DNA of 64,000 nucleotides from Pisaster brevispinus. Lineage: Eukaryota; Echinodermata; Asteroidea; Forcipulatida; Asteriidae. The number at the start of each line of letters is the position of its first letter. The first letter of the stretch is position 1. The notes below the pieces were generated by a model that was not told the origin of the DNA, searched no databases, and saw only the letters and a program-made list of their open reading frames with translations. Of the stretch, positions 1-11,732 are shown piece after piece. The position numbers were made by a program, and so were the translations under genes. The stretch spans positions 719,195 through 783,194 of the forward strand of contig JAMKCF010000018.1 of assembly GCA_023634235.1 (NCBI GenBank), read 5' to 3'.

Positions 1-3000
1 GGAGAATTTTGTTTTTAATTCCTTTTTTTCCTTCTTCTTCTTCTTCGTCTTCTTCGTTCAAATAACGAAAACAGATGATGGCAATATTTCACAAAACACA
101 CCCCCATAAAAAACAGGATCTTGATCCAACCGATCGTATTCCTCGCCTGTCAGACTTTGATAAGAATTAATTTAACCAAACAGACATCCAATCTGACTCT
201 ATTAAGTATTTGTCCCTCAACTCTCTTCATAACCGGCGAAACCAATCGCACAATATCATCGAATCAAATCAACTGTAAAGTTAAAATGAAGATTCCTTTC
301 AGAATCGATTCAAAATATTCTTTTCGGAATCGATTCCGAAATGTGTATGCAAAACAACTAATATAATGGGGAGGGTGGTTAAATTCGGAGTAAAGAATTG
401 ACCATGCCATAAACGGTACCCTTTACCAAATCAAACAATTTCGGTTTCCGAGTAAGAACAACAATTCCTTTCGGAATCGATTCCAAGCATTTCAGGGTCG
501 ATTCCATAAATTCTATACAAACCAATTTACAGTTAAATTAAGATGAAGCAGTACCATAAACAGTGGGCACAATGTGTTTTTATTGTATCTTTCTTGATAA
601 CTGTGCCTATAAATCAGCACCACGGATGACAAGAACTAAACGATGACCCTTCCAAGTTCTAAACATGATGGACCGTGTCCCAGTGTCATGGGTGTAAGGG
701 GGCTCCTTTGTGGTGGTAGAGGGGTTGATTTGCCCCACATCTTACACAGATAAAACACAAGTACTAATTTCTAACACCTGGTAAAAAGTAGTTTTGCATT
801 CTCAGTGCATTTTTCCCCCTTGTTGCTTGGCCTAAATTTTCCCCACTGTTTTGCCCGAACATGGAGGGGGCATTTCGCGCCTGCCCCACCCCACCCGCCC
901 CGGGTTTTACGGCTATGCCAAGTGTGACAATGCCACCGAGCTAAGTTTAAGCTACACGGCAAAGACCGAGGACGGAGTTGGTGGAGGAGCCACGCTTATG
1001 TCCTCGTAGCCTCAATTTCAAATTCATGTATTTACACTTTCCATTCCTTGTTCAAAGCAGGGGTCTTTTCATTTCAAATAATTTCTTGTTAAAATTCAAA
1101 ATGCTTCTTATAGGATCAGGGAGTCCTTACGCTATAAGGCAAGGTCTCCTGATTCGATAATGAGTCTGTTCGTGTCCCTGCTTAATTTTTAATCAAATCT
1201 CCTCAGAGAGATTTCTATTGATGGAGGGAGGGAGGGTCCATGCTGCAAGAAAGTGCACTCCTGTATTCTCCATGGTATTGAGAACAAAGTACTCCCCTCT
1301 CTGTGTACAATAATGTAATTTCATTTACCGTGAGTTATTCACAACGCCATTGTACAACGTAAACCCTAATTGCGGTTCAAGATTAGAAGGCAAGGTTTGT
1401 GCCTCTTTGAAACGTTCTCTCTGGGAGTGTATTTTTACATGCAGACCTTCAGCGGTTTGATTAGACGCAAGGAAAGTAAACCCGTTGGGTCTGATCTGTG
1501 AAGAATAGGCCCGGGCTTGTTTCTGTTTTCCCCCTCTTAATACGCCACGTCGTCAGCCCATCTTAATTTTCAAAGTCGAACAAATTTGTCCCAGCGAGCA
1601 AAGCAGATGTAGAAAAAGAGCTTAACATATATTCTTTTTATGGGTAGATCGTGCCATAAACAGTGAGAACAAGATGACTTTTGTAAAATACAAGACTTTT
1701 TTTAAAGTACGCATTAATGACAACTCTTAATTTTTGTTATTCATATCTGAATTTAAAAAACATAATTTCTTTTTGCGGCCATAATCCTCTGAGCTGTGCA
1801 TCTTTTGCAATTTACCCAACCCAAGACCGTTGCTTTTAGTCCCCCCTCTATAACTACAAACTGAATTTCAGGACAGAAAATTAAAATACAAAATTCAAAG
1901 GAGTCTAATTTGGAAATAGTTGAAAAGGCCACGTGACGGGTTCAGGTACCATTCTTCTCGATGAATATTTACGGTGCAGGGCATCTCTTGGGGGAAAAAA
2001 ATAAATGAATTCAAACTGAAAATGTTGTTGTTGCTGTGCAGAGCGTTTGTTGCGAGAGCAGATCTACTGAGAAGGCAGTACTCTCTCGGAAGCAGCAAGA
2101 GTCTCGTGACAGACCCTCAAGGCCTGACGGATACGGGTTAGAGAGCGCCTTCTCAGGGACTTTCCAGCAAAAGGCAGACATTTTTTGTGTTGTGATACCG
2201 TGGAAAAGGAATCGATAAGCTGTTTTTTTTTATACAAAGTCTCAAAGCGCCTTACACTCTATAACCCTATTCATCAGCCGTAAGCATAAACTATATCTCC
2301 ATTTAGGTATACGTAGTCGCATTAGAGCACCAAGTTGCTAATTAATAAGTTCCCCCACACGCACTGATTTACTCCTCTGTGATGGGAAGCAATCATGGTT
2401 AAACAGCTACTTGAGCGAAAACAATTGTTAATGGGAATGCTATCTGAAATTGTTTATACAGTGTTTGCTTATCATTTAGTTGTAATTTTGATATGTTTAC
2501 AATTCTGAATTTTTCGTAATTATCGATAAAATAGTTAGGCTTCGACTTTAAGGTTTTGAAAAACTAGCTACATTTCTTGTGTTGATGGCGTGCGCTTAAG
2601 TGACAATACTTAGATGTGATCTGTGAGATGTTTCTTTGTTATTGCAATAAAGCGACTATGGATACGGAGCTGCCACGAATTAATGACGGAACATGAGTGA
2701 CAACGTAACCGGGCTTTTCGCGAATCTTTCTGAAATGCACCGCAGAAGGGTATTCAGAACGATTGGTTTTTGAAAGTTAAACACCCTGATTACTCTCACG
2801 TGAACTCAATTTCCTTATTGACTGAAAACATTTTAAATGAAATTCAGCAAAGATCATTTGTTTCTGCTAATCATTCCAGTTTTTAGGGACTTTTTCAATA
2901 AATCTTTATCATTATTCCGCCATCTTAATTTGTCCCCTCCTATTTGTACCCATCCAACCAAAGCGAGGCCGGACGGGGAAAACTAGTCTGATCCCCCTTG

Positions 3001-3780
3001 TCATATCGAGAATCAGTCATCCTTCTTGCTCTCGCACACAGGATGCACGACAGAGAACGCAAACAACCAGCAACATGTTCAGCTATTTACGGGTATACAT
3101 ATTTTTTTACAAATCCAGAGAATGTGCTCTTCCGAACCCACCTTGATCTGGATGTAAACTAATCGATGATGACGTCAGCATGTTTAGTCAATACCTGATG
3201 ACGTCATTTGTTTTTGTGGGTCGATGACATTTAGGGGATGTAATATCGGGTTTCCACTGAACAACATGTGGTTCATATACAATAACGAGACGGGATATTC
3301 CTTGGCAAAAATTTTGATCCATTTTTCCTCTGTAAAGGGACTATATATTATATAATAACTCCCTTGCTGAAACACGTGGTTGTCATAACCGTTGTGTATA
3401 ACTCGTTATTATTCTATACAGAATCCCAAAGGTGACTTTATACTGACTTTATAGACTGGACAAATTGCGCTACTTTGTGGTGTATGGGGAAAAAACAATA
3501 CGGTTTATCCTTTTGGGTCTTGTCAAGGGACCTTGGGCGAGTTGAATCTGTAACAGATGAAGAGACGAGGGTCTTCATTATGTACAGAGCAAGAAAATTA
3601 TTTGTGAATGTATTTTTCGTGCTAGCAATTTAGACGACCGATCGGCATTGGTCTTGATAATCCGTCAGATACTAGTTTATATGATTTCTATTCAAGTGAA
3701 TACAGCAGTGGGGATGTTGCGTCCATACATATCTAAGCTGGAATTTGCAAAGACGTAGCACGTAAATTGTGTTCCAATTA
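1..3780. other. AT-rich intergenic DNA, no gene seen
   Basis: The stretch holds a short CTT microsatellite (about 34-57), the palindrome listed separately, and near 2948-3057 a fragment of a dispersed repeat (CCAAAGCGAGGCCGG, then AGTCTGATCCCC, then TCGCACACAGGATG). Related fragments occur near 39.73, 54.11, 55.15 and 62.67 kb. Two TGACGTCA octamers lie near 3171 and 3199. Short frames have no supporting signals. Confidence 0.5.
291..512. repeat. Repeated GGAATCGATTCC palindromes
   Basis: TTTCGGAATCGATTCCGAAA (322-341) is a perfect 20-bp palindrome. A degenerate copy of the motif precedes it (292-312) and another follows at 469-484, with a half copy near 496-508. This is probably a small inverted-repeat element or its remnants. 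Confidence 0.6.
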
Positions 3781-3829
3781 TGCATAAGTTTGTTCCAATT
3801 CCTAATCTCTTTTTAAAATTTTCTAAAAA

Positions 3830-4345
3830 CATTGTTCCAATTCCTAATTTACTTTTTTCCAGTTCCTATACAAACCTTGTTCCAAATCCTAATTTACATT
3901 TTTCCAGTTCCTACAAAACTTGTTCCAAATCCTAATTTACATTTTCCAGTTCCTACAAACCTTGTTCCAAATCCTAATTTACATTTTCCAGTTCCTACAA
4001 AACTTGTTCCAAATCCTAATTTACATTTTTCCAGTTCCTACAAACCTTGTTCCAAACATTTTTCCAGTTCCTACAAACCTTTTTCCAAATCCTAATTTAC
4101 ATTTTTCCAGTTCCTACAAACCTTGTTCCCAATCCTAATTTACATTTTTCCAGTTCCTACAAAACTTGTTCCCAATCCTAATTTACATTTTTCCAGTTCC
4201 TATAAACCTTTTTCCAAATCCTAATTTACATTTTTCCAGTTCCAAACCTTGTTCCAAATCCTAATTTACATTTTTCCAGTTCCTAATCACCTTATCCCAA
4301 TTCCTATAACATTGTTCCAGTTCCTTGTAACGTCGTTTCAATTCC
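3830..4345. repeat. Minisatellite, unit about 43 bp, about 12 copies
   Basis: The unit reads approximately AAACCTTGTTCCAAATCC + TAATTTACATTTTTCCAG + TTCCTAC. It decays into looser TTCCAATTCCTA motifs on both sides (3780-3830 and 4345-4500). Two overlapping frames stay open across it only because the unit lacks stops in them; it is not a gene. Confidence 0.9.
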
Positions 4346-4499
4346 TATTGATTCCAATTCGACAGCTTTGATCTAAATCCTAATAACTTTGCTCCAATTC
4401 CTACTAGTAAATTGCCCCAGATCTTAGTAACTATGCTCCAATTCCTAATAATATAATTGTTCCAGATCTTACAAAGTTTGTTCCAATTTCCATAGTTCC

Positions 4500-5550
4500 A
4501 CTTTCTAACCGAAATGCAATAAACTGGCATTCCAAAATAAAAAGCCGGCAGTGGTTTATTGTCATAGATCAGATCTCACATTCCCCCTTCCTCCCCCACA
4601 ACAATTTGTTTTCAAAAGACTGATAAATGCCATCTTCATCTAAATGTGACTCTCGTTGACGCTTGTTACAATTTCCATACTAAAATGCAATTAATCTTTT
4701 GCGTGTGTGCGCGTCTTCTGCAAACATATAAAACTCCATTGGTTAGCTTGACCCATGGGCAAAAAATGAAGACAAGAACGCCTGAAATAACCACTGTAGT
4801 TGCTTTGTCTTCAAATCGGATTTAAAGCCACGCAGCTGTCCCGGGAAAAAAATGAGCACGGACAAAGCGATCTAAACAACCGTCGAAATCAAATAGAGAA
4901 AGGTTTGGTCTCTTTGCTCTGCTTATCTCAGAGGAAAAATATACTTCACAGCACTGTTAGAATATTTCCACTAAAACCGTTATTGGATCACAGTTGTAAT
5001 TCTGGACCTGAGGTAGTTCAGTGTCGTCTTATTCCATTTGTTCCGGCCTTGGGATTTTCCCCAACTCGATTTCAGACTATAGGGTTGCTTGGGTGTAGAA
5101 GGGGAAAGAAAGAAAAATAAAAGGGGTTTAGATCATTCACAATATGACACGACATACTTCCTTTACCAAATACGTTTGTAAAAGTCACAATTGGTAATTT
5201 ATTGTTACAGACAAATATTGTTATTTTGAATCTGCTCACTGATGTTAAAGCTCATGCCAGGGCCGACCCTCCAGCTAAATACACCCCTCTGAATCACTCT
5301 CACACTTGGGAAAATAGCATTACGGGAATCCCAAGATAGCCATTGCTTAATTCGATTGCCACAAGCACATTATGAAAATTCACAAAACCGCTGACAAAAC
5401 ATAACCTCCGTTATCGCTGTTTTCATAAAAAAAGGATGGAAGAACCTATATTTCTTCCCCAATTTGGTCGTGTTCCCTGTGTAGGTAACGCACTACTATT
5501 AACTAATGAAAACCAATTCCCGTTGTACTAAAACAGGAGCCAGACTAATT
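4500..5550. other. Intergenic, no gene seen
   Basis: Unique AT-rich sequence. The open frame at 4800-5120 starts at a non-ATG codon and has no protein features. Confidence 0.45.
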
Positions 5551-5552
5551 GC

Positions 5553-5900
5553 CACTTAAGCCACGGCTTTGCTTAGGTTGAGCCTTTTCGAAACCACGGG
5601 TTCGGCAGCGGCTTAGGCTTCGGCACTGGCTTAGGCTTTGGCACTGGCTTAGGCTTCGGCACTGGCTTAGGCTTCGGCACTGGCTTAGGCTTCGGCACTG
5701 GCTTAGGCTTCGGCACTGGCTTAGGCTTCGGCACTGGCTTAGGCTTCGGCACTGGCTTAGGCTTCGGCACTGGCTTAGGCGTCGGTAGCGGCTTAGGCTC
5801 AGTTCGCACATCTGAAGCCCCGTATGGAAAGTGCACATTGTTATAATCACAGACGGAGCCAAAAGCTTACTCCGAAGCCGTGGCTTCGAAAAGGGACATT
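5553..5900. mobile_element. Inverted-repeat element with an internal 18-bp minisatellite
   Basis: The ends match inversely: CTTTTCGAAACCACGG (5584-5599) against CCGTGGCTTCGAAAAGG (5878-5894). Between them about 10 copies of GGCTTAGGCTTCGGCACT (5613-5795) form an array; translated on the minus strand this gives KPKPVP repeats, a shadow. A related element lies at 52620-52800 with a shorter (ACTTGG)n core and the same GAAGCCCCGTA(T/A)GGAAAG flank. Confidence 0.75.
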
Positions 5901-5904
5901 GATT

Positions 5905-6555
5905 TGAAAAGCTGTTCAAACGCATCGCAAGCTTTAAGCCTACGCCTTCACTTTAAAATGTAGACATTAGTTTTTGTTCTCCCGGAGGTGTTGCGAATTT
6001 TTTTTTCATGCATGTGCAAGAATTGCAAATGTGTTAAGAGGGCAGGACACACAGGTGTCGAAACTTGGAGAGGGAAACATTACTCCCATAGGGCACTTGC
6101 AATCCCGCGAGAAACCGCGTGATATCTCGAGAGGCTACTCGAGGGAAATGCCCATATTTTGGAGGTTTGTGTTCTAGTTCGATTGAGAGCGTTCAACGAT
6201 TTGATTTTTTTTTCTTACGGGGAAGAGGTAGAATTGTATAGACCGACCATTTTGTCCACTCAGGTGTAGGGTTGTCTCGCGGGTGTCCCGAGCGTGGCTT
6301 CTGACTGTAATTCACGCGCGGTTGTGCACGTCGCTTAGACACCAATAGGCCTATTCAAGTCTAATTTAAACCGAACAAAATGTAGTCATAATTTTAAAGA
6401 CAACTGATCAGTCCGCCAATCCTTTGCCATTCAATGGATGAGTCAAATCCACTTTTACGATATTTGTCTTAAAAACTAAATTGGGAATGAGTGGGTATAG
6501 TGTTTTGGTTTAGTTACATTTAGTAGTTGTTTTCATAACAATGGAAGACTTTAGA
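5905..6555. other. Intergenic, no gene seen
   Basis: Unique sequence without repeats or coding signals that I can identify. Confidence 0.45.
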
Positions 6556-6557
6556 AC

Positions 6558-6668
6558 GCTAGGTGGCAGCAGACTTACCATGTAAATTTTCATTGTTTAC
6601 GTAGTTCTGAACATGCGCACATTTCCGAGAACAATGAATTTACCTGGTAAGTTTACTGCCACTAGTGT
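6558..6668. mobile_element. Hairpin MITE, about 110 bp
   Basis: The left arm (CTAGGTGGCAGCAGACTTACC, then TGTAAATTTTCATTGTT) pairs with the right arm (AACAATGAATTTACC, then GGTAAGTTTACTGCCACTAG). The arms are about 40 bp with few mismatches around a small central loop. Confidence 0.75.
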
Positions 6669-6699
6669 CACCAACAGTCTCCCATTGTATATTTATATG

Positions 6700-6760
6700 T
6701 AATCTAGAATGCAAGGGACGTGGGTTCGAATCCCACCCGAGTAATATACCTGTGGATTTC
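6700..6760 (+). repeat. tRNA-like B-box fragment (SINE remnant)
   Basis: GTGGGTTCGAATCCCACCC contains the pol III B-box GGTTCGAATCC. No complete cloverleaf could be drawn. A second weak B-box-like site (CAGTTCGAATCCTAC) lies near 7349. Confidence 0.45.
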
Positions 6761-7421
6761 ACCTCAGCTCGTAAGATTTTGGAAGTATTTATTATACAGG
6801 ACATCACTCACTGGCGTACAGTAAAAACCACCCCCAAAAAAGTATTATTTTATAATCCCGGTGTAAGTTATGAAATCATTATTCATATTAATAATGTTGT
6901 TGACTTGTTACTATACTAGTGTGCTACTTTTAAATTATGGGTTTTAAGTAATATTTTATGGTGTAAGTAGTTTCTTTATAAAATAATTGTAAACTGTTTG
7001 CATCAGCAGTTGTTTCTACTTTGATTAAAATTAAACCAAATGAAATGACACTAAAATAATACACAATATCCTATTAGCATTCAACTTCATCTGTGTTGGT
7101 AATTCGATACAATTTAATGTATCTGATACTACGGACTGTAGAACTAGTATCGGTCGAAACTTACAGGTACGGCAATATTTCCAGTGTTGTGATGAAGTCC
7201 AACATTAAATTTTATAATATCTAAATATTTTATTTTTGCCCTTACACTGATGCGTATAGGCACTGTATACTCAGTACTTTTCCGAGTCCTGCCATTCTAT
7301 AGCGCAGATGTTTTACCACGGACCACCGAGCTAGCTCTGTGCCTAACGGCAGTTCGAATCCTACATTTTTAGCAGCGGATATACCGCAACGATTTGTGGG
7401 TAAAAACCAAATAATATTCTT

Positions 7422-7422
7422 T

Positions 7423-7453
<31 letters not shown>

Positions 7454-8366
7454 AAACTTATAAAGCGCACAAATCCATCAAAGTGCTCATGGCGCTAAAT
7501 ACAAACAATAACGTACATAAATATGTACAATAACCAAAATTAAAACGTAAGCCTAAGCTAAGAAGAAATCCAGAACATGTGCTATAGAAATACAATACAA
7601 TTACAAATGCCATATCTAAGAAACATCGAGGGGTAAAAAAACAAATCCAACCATTTACTCAAATACCTGATTGAAAAGATGTGTTTTAAGTTTTTTTTTT
7701 AATTGGGTTAAAGAAACAGATGATTTTACTAGTGCAGGCAATTTGTTCCATAGGCGTGGGGCAGCATGTGAGAAAGATCGGTCTCCCCATGAATGATTGG
7801 ATATGGGCTCAATAAGGAGGCTAGAATTGTAAGACCGGAGTTTGCGAGGAGGATTGTATGGGTGGAGAAGATCATCAATATATGCAGGGGCATTGTTAGT
7901 GAGTGATTTATACACAAAAAGCAGAAGTTTATACTTAATCCTACTGCTTACCGGTAACCAGTGTAATTCTTTTAAAATCGGCGTAATATGGCAGGACTTT
8001 TTAGTTAAGGTAATTATACGAGCAGCATAGTTCTGAATACGCTGAAGACGCTCAATTTGAGTACAAGGTAGACCATATAGAAGTGAATTACACATGTCAA
8101 GTCTGGAAACTACGACAGAGTGGACTATCTGCTCAGTTGCATTTTGTGTTAAAAATTTCCTTACTTTGCCTATATTACGAATGTGAAATGTGGTAGAACG
8201 TGCAATACTAGAAATATGTGAACTAAGTGTCATGGAAGAGTCGAATATCACACCAAGATTACGAACTTTGGTATGAGCGGTAACTCATGCAAAATTAACA
8301 TCTTTTAAATACAAAATATTAGCTGGGAGAGGACCAAAACACACACACTCCACTTACAACGGCCTC
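7422..8366 (-). mobile_element. 5'-truncated L2/CR1-clade LINE: reverse transcriptase C-terminal part, 3' UTR and (ATT)n tail
   Basis: On the minus strand the frame 8251-7655 encodes the end of a non-LTR reverse transcriptase. It includes LGVIFDSSMTLSSHI, YCxSL-like CNSLLYGLP, RLQRIQNYAARII, ILKELHWLPVSSRIKYKLL, and the terminal LWNKLPALV...LKTHLFNQVFE-stop that closes L2/CR1 proteins. Upstream, homology continues to about 8366 but an in-frame TGA (between FA and VTAH) breaks it. Downstream the 3' end reads GTGCGCTTTATAAG followed by an (ATT)n run (7422-7450 on the plus strand), the typical L2-like tail. The endonuclease and the fingers/palm region are missing, so the copy is dead on arrival. 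Confidence 0.9.
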
Positions 8367-8478
8367 ATGACCAGTGTTTTGTTTTCCAAATTGCAGAAGT
8401 AGAAAAATGCTGTTTAAAGAAAGTGCGTCTGCAAAGAATTAGTCACATTGAGCGTGAGCAAAAATCGCAAAGTCAAGT

Positions 8479-8495
8479 GGGGGGGGGGGGGGGAG
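8479..8495. repeat. Poly-G run
   Basis: An uninterrupted G run of about 15. Similar G or C runs of 9-17 occur near 9527, 10629, 18471, 23658, 24747, 34618, 34857, 45661, 50386, 55818, 55865 and 56041. Confidence 0.8.
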
Positions 8496-8499
8496 GAAC

Positions 8500-9225
8500 G
8501 CAACTCGAAAAAATGCTAGCAGTTTACTGTAAGGCCGCCATTCCATTTTGTTTCTGAATGGCAGCCAAATCGCAACAGTCTCCAATCAGTTGACCGCGGG
8601 GTCTTTTCCGGGGTCCCAGTAAAAACATTATTTCAAGGCAATTTTCAAGATTCGTACCAAAGATTTCTGGCAAGAAGCGCGCAGCTATAAATCCAATTTA
8701 TTTTCACCGAGCGAAGCCAAGGTTGCAAAAAGATGTCTGATAAACCACACAAACAGCATCTTCCTTTACTTCGACATTCATTAATAACGAGAGGCATCTT
8801 GTCCTGCCTACGTGAGAAGATGAGGAAACGTAAGGAAATAAACTAAGTGCCCCGGAACGGTCAGGGCCGTTCAGAGGTTCTACACACCGACCCTATGCAG
8901 CGCGCACGGGGGAAGAACGTACGCGGTGCTTGCGGCGCGCTGGACGGATCATATTATCCATGGCCACCGCTGCAACGTGAAACGTCCTTACTCTATATAA
9001 TAATGAGGAATAAAAATGCATAGAAATATTCAAATAGACTGTCCTTTTCCCGTAGGTCGTACATTTTATCGAATAATGCCGAGGTTCATTTGATTTGGTA
9101 TGGTTTGGAAATGTTAGAGGTCCCTCAACTGTCTTGGTGTCTTCTACATTACATTCAACGTGCAAGTATACCCATAAATTAACGATTACTTATTCCGAAA
9201 TGTACGGAGATCCAGGGTGCCACCA
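8500..9225. other. Intergenic, no gene seen
   Basis: No repeat with a second copy in the window and no coding signal was recognised. Confidence 0.4.
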
Positions 9226-9231
9226 CGTTAT

Positions 9232-9415
9232 CCAGGTCGACTTGGAAATGGGAAAAGGTCGACTTGTCTTGATATTATCCCGCCAAGACGACTTAATTGA
9301 ACTTCAGCGGTCGACTTGTCTGGACAATTTATCTCACCAAAACGACTTAATGAACTATAGAGGTCGACTTTTCTTGTCATATTTATCTCACCAAGACGAC
9401 TTACTGAATGCTATA
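9232..9415. repeat. Imperfect tandem array, three units of about 55-60 bp, each palindromic
   Basis: Each unit has GTCGACTTGTCTTG-like and CCAAGACGACTTA-like ends that pair with each other (AAGTCG-x-CTTG themes). The frame 9095-9475 crosses the array and is not credible as a gene. Confidence 0.65.
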
Positions 9416-9461
9416 AATCATTCACATCAACAATTTCTCCACCCTCTCAAGGTACCCATAG

Positions 9462-9600
9462 TTGCTCCTGGGTGATGTGAAGCAATTATGGTTAAGTGTC
9501 TTGCGATTAGTTTCACATACGGGAGTCGAACCCCCCCCCCCCCCGATGACACCCAGCCATCAGAACTTCACTCTGTACACTTCCGGCTCACAAGAAGAAT
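9462..9600 (-). mobile_element. Partial tRNA-derived SINE (family A)
   Basis: It shares GCAATTATGGTTAAGTG, CGGGAGTCGAACCC and CCAGCCATCAGAACTT with the fuller copies at 22998-23253 and 33407-33662. A C-run interrupts it at 9527-9543. Confidence 0.65.
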
Positions 9601-9665
9601 TGAGCAAGATTCTGGGTCTGGGGGGGGGACTTGACCCATTCCTGGGTCAGGCTCACCGGGAAGCT
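9600..9665. repeat. Fragment of the GGGTCA/TGACCC-rich element family
   Basis: It contains TTGACCCATTCCTGGGTCAG and GCTCACCGGGAAGC, like the fuller copies at 24826-25240 and 42632-42858. Confidence 0.5.
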
Positions 9666-9729
9666 GCATAACAAATTTATAGATCATTTTGTTGACAAAG
9701 ATTCCGGTTCAGTTCTGAACCCAGGAGTA

Positions 9730-9902
9730 TAGACCTTATGCACATGACGTCATTTGAGTAGGGCGCCCTCGCCTAGAGGTCAAAAAGAGGTTGTTCATTG
9801 GCCAATCCTGTGCGCCGCGCGTACAAAACTGTGCGTTTCCATTGTTACATCATCGGTTTACCTCTAAGATGGCGGCTGGATGACGTCAATGCATAAGGTC
9901 TA
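9730..9902. mobile_element. 173-bp MITE with TGACGTCA in both terminal repeats
   Basis: The terminal inverted repeats are TAGACCTTATGCACATGACG (continuing TCA) and its near-exact inverse at 9881-9902. Both ends read AT|AGACC...GGTCT|AT. The interior contains AAGATGGCGGC and GTGCGCCGCGCGTAC, shared with copies at 33121-33255, 45273-45476 and 47108-47258. Confidence 0.85.
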
Positions 9903-10129
9903 TTTAGAGTGAGGAGTTGGATGCTCAAGATCGCTGCTAGCGTGACACGCTACACTATTGCCTATTTGAATTGCCACCATCGAAATAAACAAATATAATC
10001 TACACGTGTACAAACTCCCCAAAGAATCAAGTACTGTTACCAAAATTGTCCACTAATTTTATGAAATCTTAAAAGACTAGTAAAATGATTATTGAAAATT
10101 AAGTACTTTTATAATTGCACTGGATATCA

Positions 10130-10275
10130 AAAAACCTCGAAGGACATGTTACAGGAGGCAATTGCAACAGGCAACTTGGAGGCAACCAACTCCACTGCTT
10201 GCAAAAAGAACAGTTTCACAGGGGAAGTTGTTTCTCTCTCTCTTTCTCTCTCTCTCTCTCCCTCTCTCTCTTACA
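10130..10275. repeat. MITE fragment plus (CT)n microsatellite
   Basis: GGAGGCAATTGCAACAGGCA and TTGGAGGCAACCAACT (about 10155-10198) match the ends of the element inserted at 11191-11402. A CT/TC run follows at 10231-10271. Confidence 0.6.
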
Positions 10276-10354
10276 GTTTCATGATACCATCCCCCGAAAG
10301 AATTACGTCGAAATTGGTGTCTGAGTTCTTTTCTTCTTGGAGATTTTTAGGCTA

Positions 10355-10400
10355 TATACTACGTGAATGGGATTCGAACCCACGACCCCGCTTGAATTAA
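10355..10400 (-). repeat. tRNA-like B-box fragment
   Basis: GGGATTCGAACCCACGACCC is an inverted B-box region, without a full tRNA fold. Confidence 0.4.
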
Positions 10401-11160
10401 GTTCTGAGAAGAAGACGAAAAACAGTGATTGTGATACTAATTATTTATGAGGGTCTTTTAGCCCTCAAAATGAACTGAATATCCCATCATTCCCTGTCCT
10501 TCATGGTGCCGATGAATCGATGACGTCATCCAAGGTATGGTTAATTAGCCATACAGCTGCGCTCACTGATGCCATATTGTGCATATTATTATTACACAAA
10601 AAGAACGCGTCCAGTGTAGGAGTTTCGGATACCGGGGGGGGGGGGGTCGCTCCACACCACTGGCGTCCCGCCGTAACCGAGCGATTTTTCACGGTCGAAC
10701 AAACCCAGAACTACACGGTAAAAAAAAACGATTCAAGGAGCAGTCCGTGATATTGAATATGTTATTTCCTATTGAATGATTTGATTTAATACGAGTGAGA
10801 GTCAACGCGCAAACAGCTATAAAAATAGGATATTAAAATTTGATTATACTCGACACCACCTGCCGAGTGAATTATTCTAAATAACACAATTATGTTTCTT
10901 TTATTGAATTCCAGCTCCCTGTTATTAACAAAAACAAATTTGTATAGTGATATTATTGAAATTGCATTGAATTTCCAAAATACTTACCCGTGGGGTTTTT
11001 TTTATTTAGGGGAGGGGCCAGGTTGGCAAAGGGAGGGGGCAGCACGGAACGAAGACAACTGATAAAATACTTTTTAAAAGATAAAATTTAAAGGGGGATT
11101 TAGAGTTTCCCTCCTTCCCTCCTTTCCTTAAAGGAGATTGGTTAATAAAAATAATAATAA
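10400..11160. other. Intergenic, no gene seen
   Basis: A TGACGTCA octamer (about 10522), a G-run (10628-10638) and an AAT run at the right end. No gene. Confidence 0.4.
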
Positions 11161-11190
11161 TAGATAGTTCCCAATAGACGCCATCTTTAA

Positions 11191-11402
11191 GACTATGTCG
11201 CACGAGACAACTTTTCCAGGCAGCTTGGAGGCAACCAACTGCAGTGCATGCTACAGGAACACTTTGGTAGCACATGGGTAATTTTTCAAATTATGTCTTA
11301 CGCTCCCCAAGAATAACATGTGAACATTCAAATGTAAATGGATTTTCTTCTTTGAGATTGCCTGGAACTGGTTGCCTGTAAATTGCCTCGTGTGGCATGG
11401 GC
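11191..11402. mobile_element. MITE nested in the AGATAG MITE (first insertion)
   Basis: It is present here and absent from the two intact host copies. The ends pair inversely: CTATGTCGCACGAGACAA against TTGCCTCGTGTGGCATGG, followed by GGAGGCAACCAACT against the GGTTGCCTG region. Confidence 0.7.
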
Positions 11403-11590
11403 CTTACGGGTAAATTGCATTTTGGCTTGCAGGCGCGTCAAGCGCTCAAATTATTAACGCAGCCGCGCAGTTTACTAACCAATCCTGCAATGAGTTTTGT
11501 GAAATGTGCGCGTGCTGAACGCCGTTCTCACGCGAAACGCATGACTGTGTGTTCCAAATTGCCCGTAAAGATGGCCGATTTACGTCATAT

Positions 11591-11732
11591 AGACCATGCA
11601 AGTCTCGCGCGTATTCGAACGTTTTTGGGACCACTGTGGTCCCACGTACATTGCTTTAACGCGTGAAAGAAACAAACTCACGCGCTTTAACAGATCCCAA
11701 ATATTCGAATACGCGCGAGACTTGCACAGTCT
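11591..11732. mobile_element. Hairpin MITE nested in the AGATAG MITE (second insertion)
   Basis: The arms are AGACCATGCAAGTCTCGCGC(GTATTCGAA) and the inverse ending GCGCGAGACTTGCACAGTCT. It is flanked by AT on both sides where the intact host has a single AT, so this looks like a 2-bp target duplication. Further copies are at 34044-34186 and 44286-44432. Confidence 0.85.

Noticed and set aside
3832..4138. Overlapping repeat-containing frames
   Set aside because: Shadows of the 43-bp minisatellite, with diverged flanks that close the frames.
5545..5925. Pro-Lys or Ser-Gln-Cys-Arg repeat proteins on the minus strand
   Set aside because: Shadows of the 18-bp minisatellite; no promoter, no splice signals, two overlapping frames.
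6708..6745. A functional tRNA gene (GTTCGAATCCC)
   Set aside because: Only the B-box arm is present; no acceptor stem, D arm or anticodon arm could be folded. The same applies at 7349, 10355 and 30080-30148, which are SINE parts.
9095..9475. 126-codon frame with repeated D-D-L motifs
   Set aside because: It crosses the GTCGACTTG tandem array; the repeats are DNA-level.
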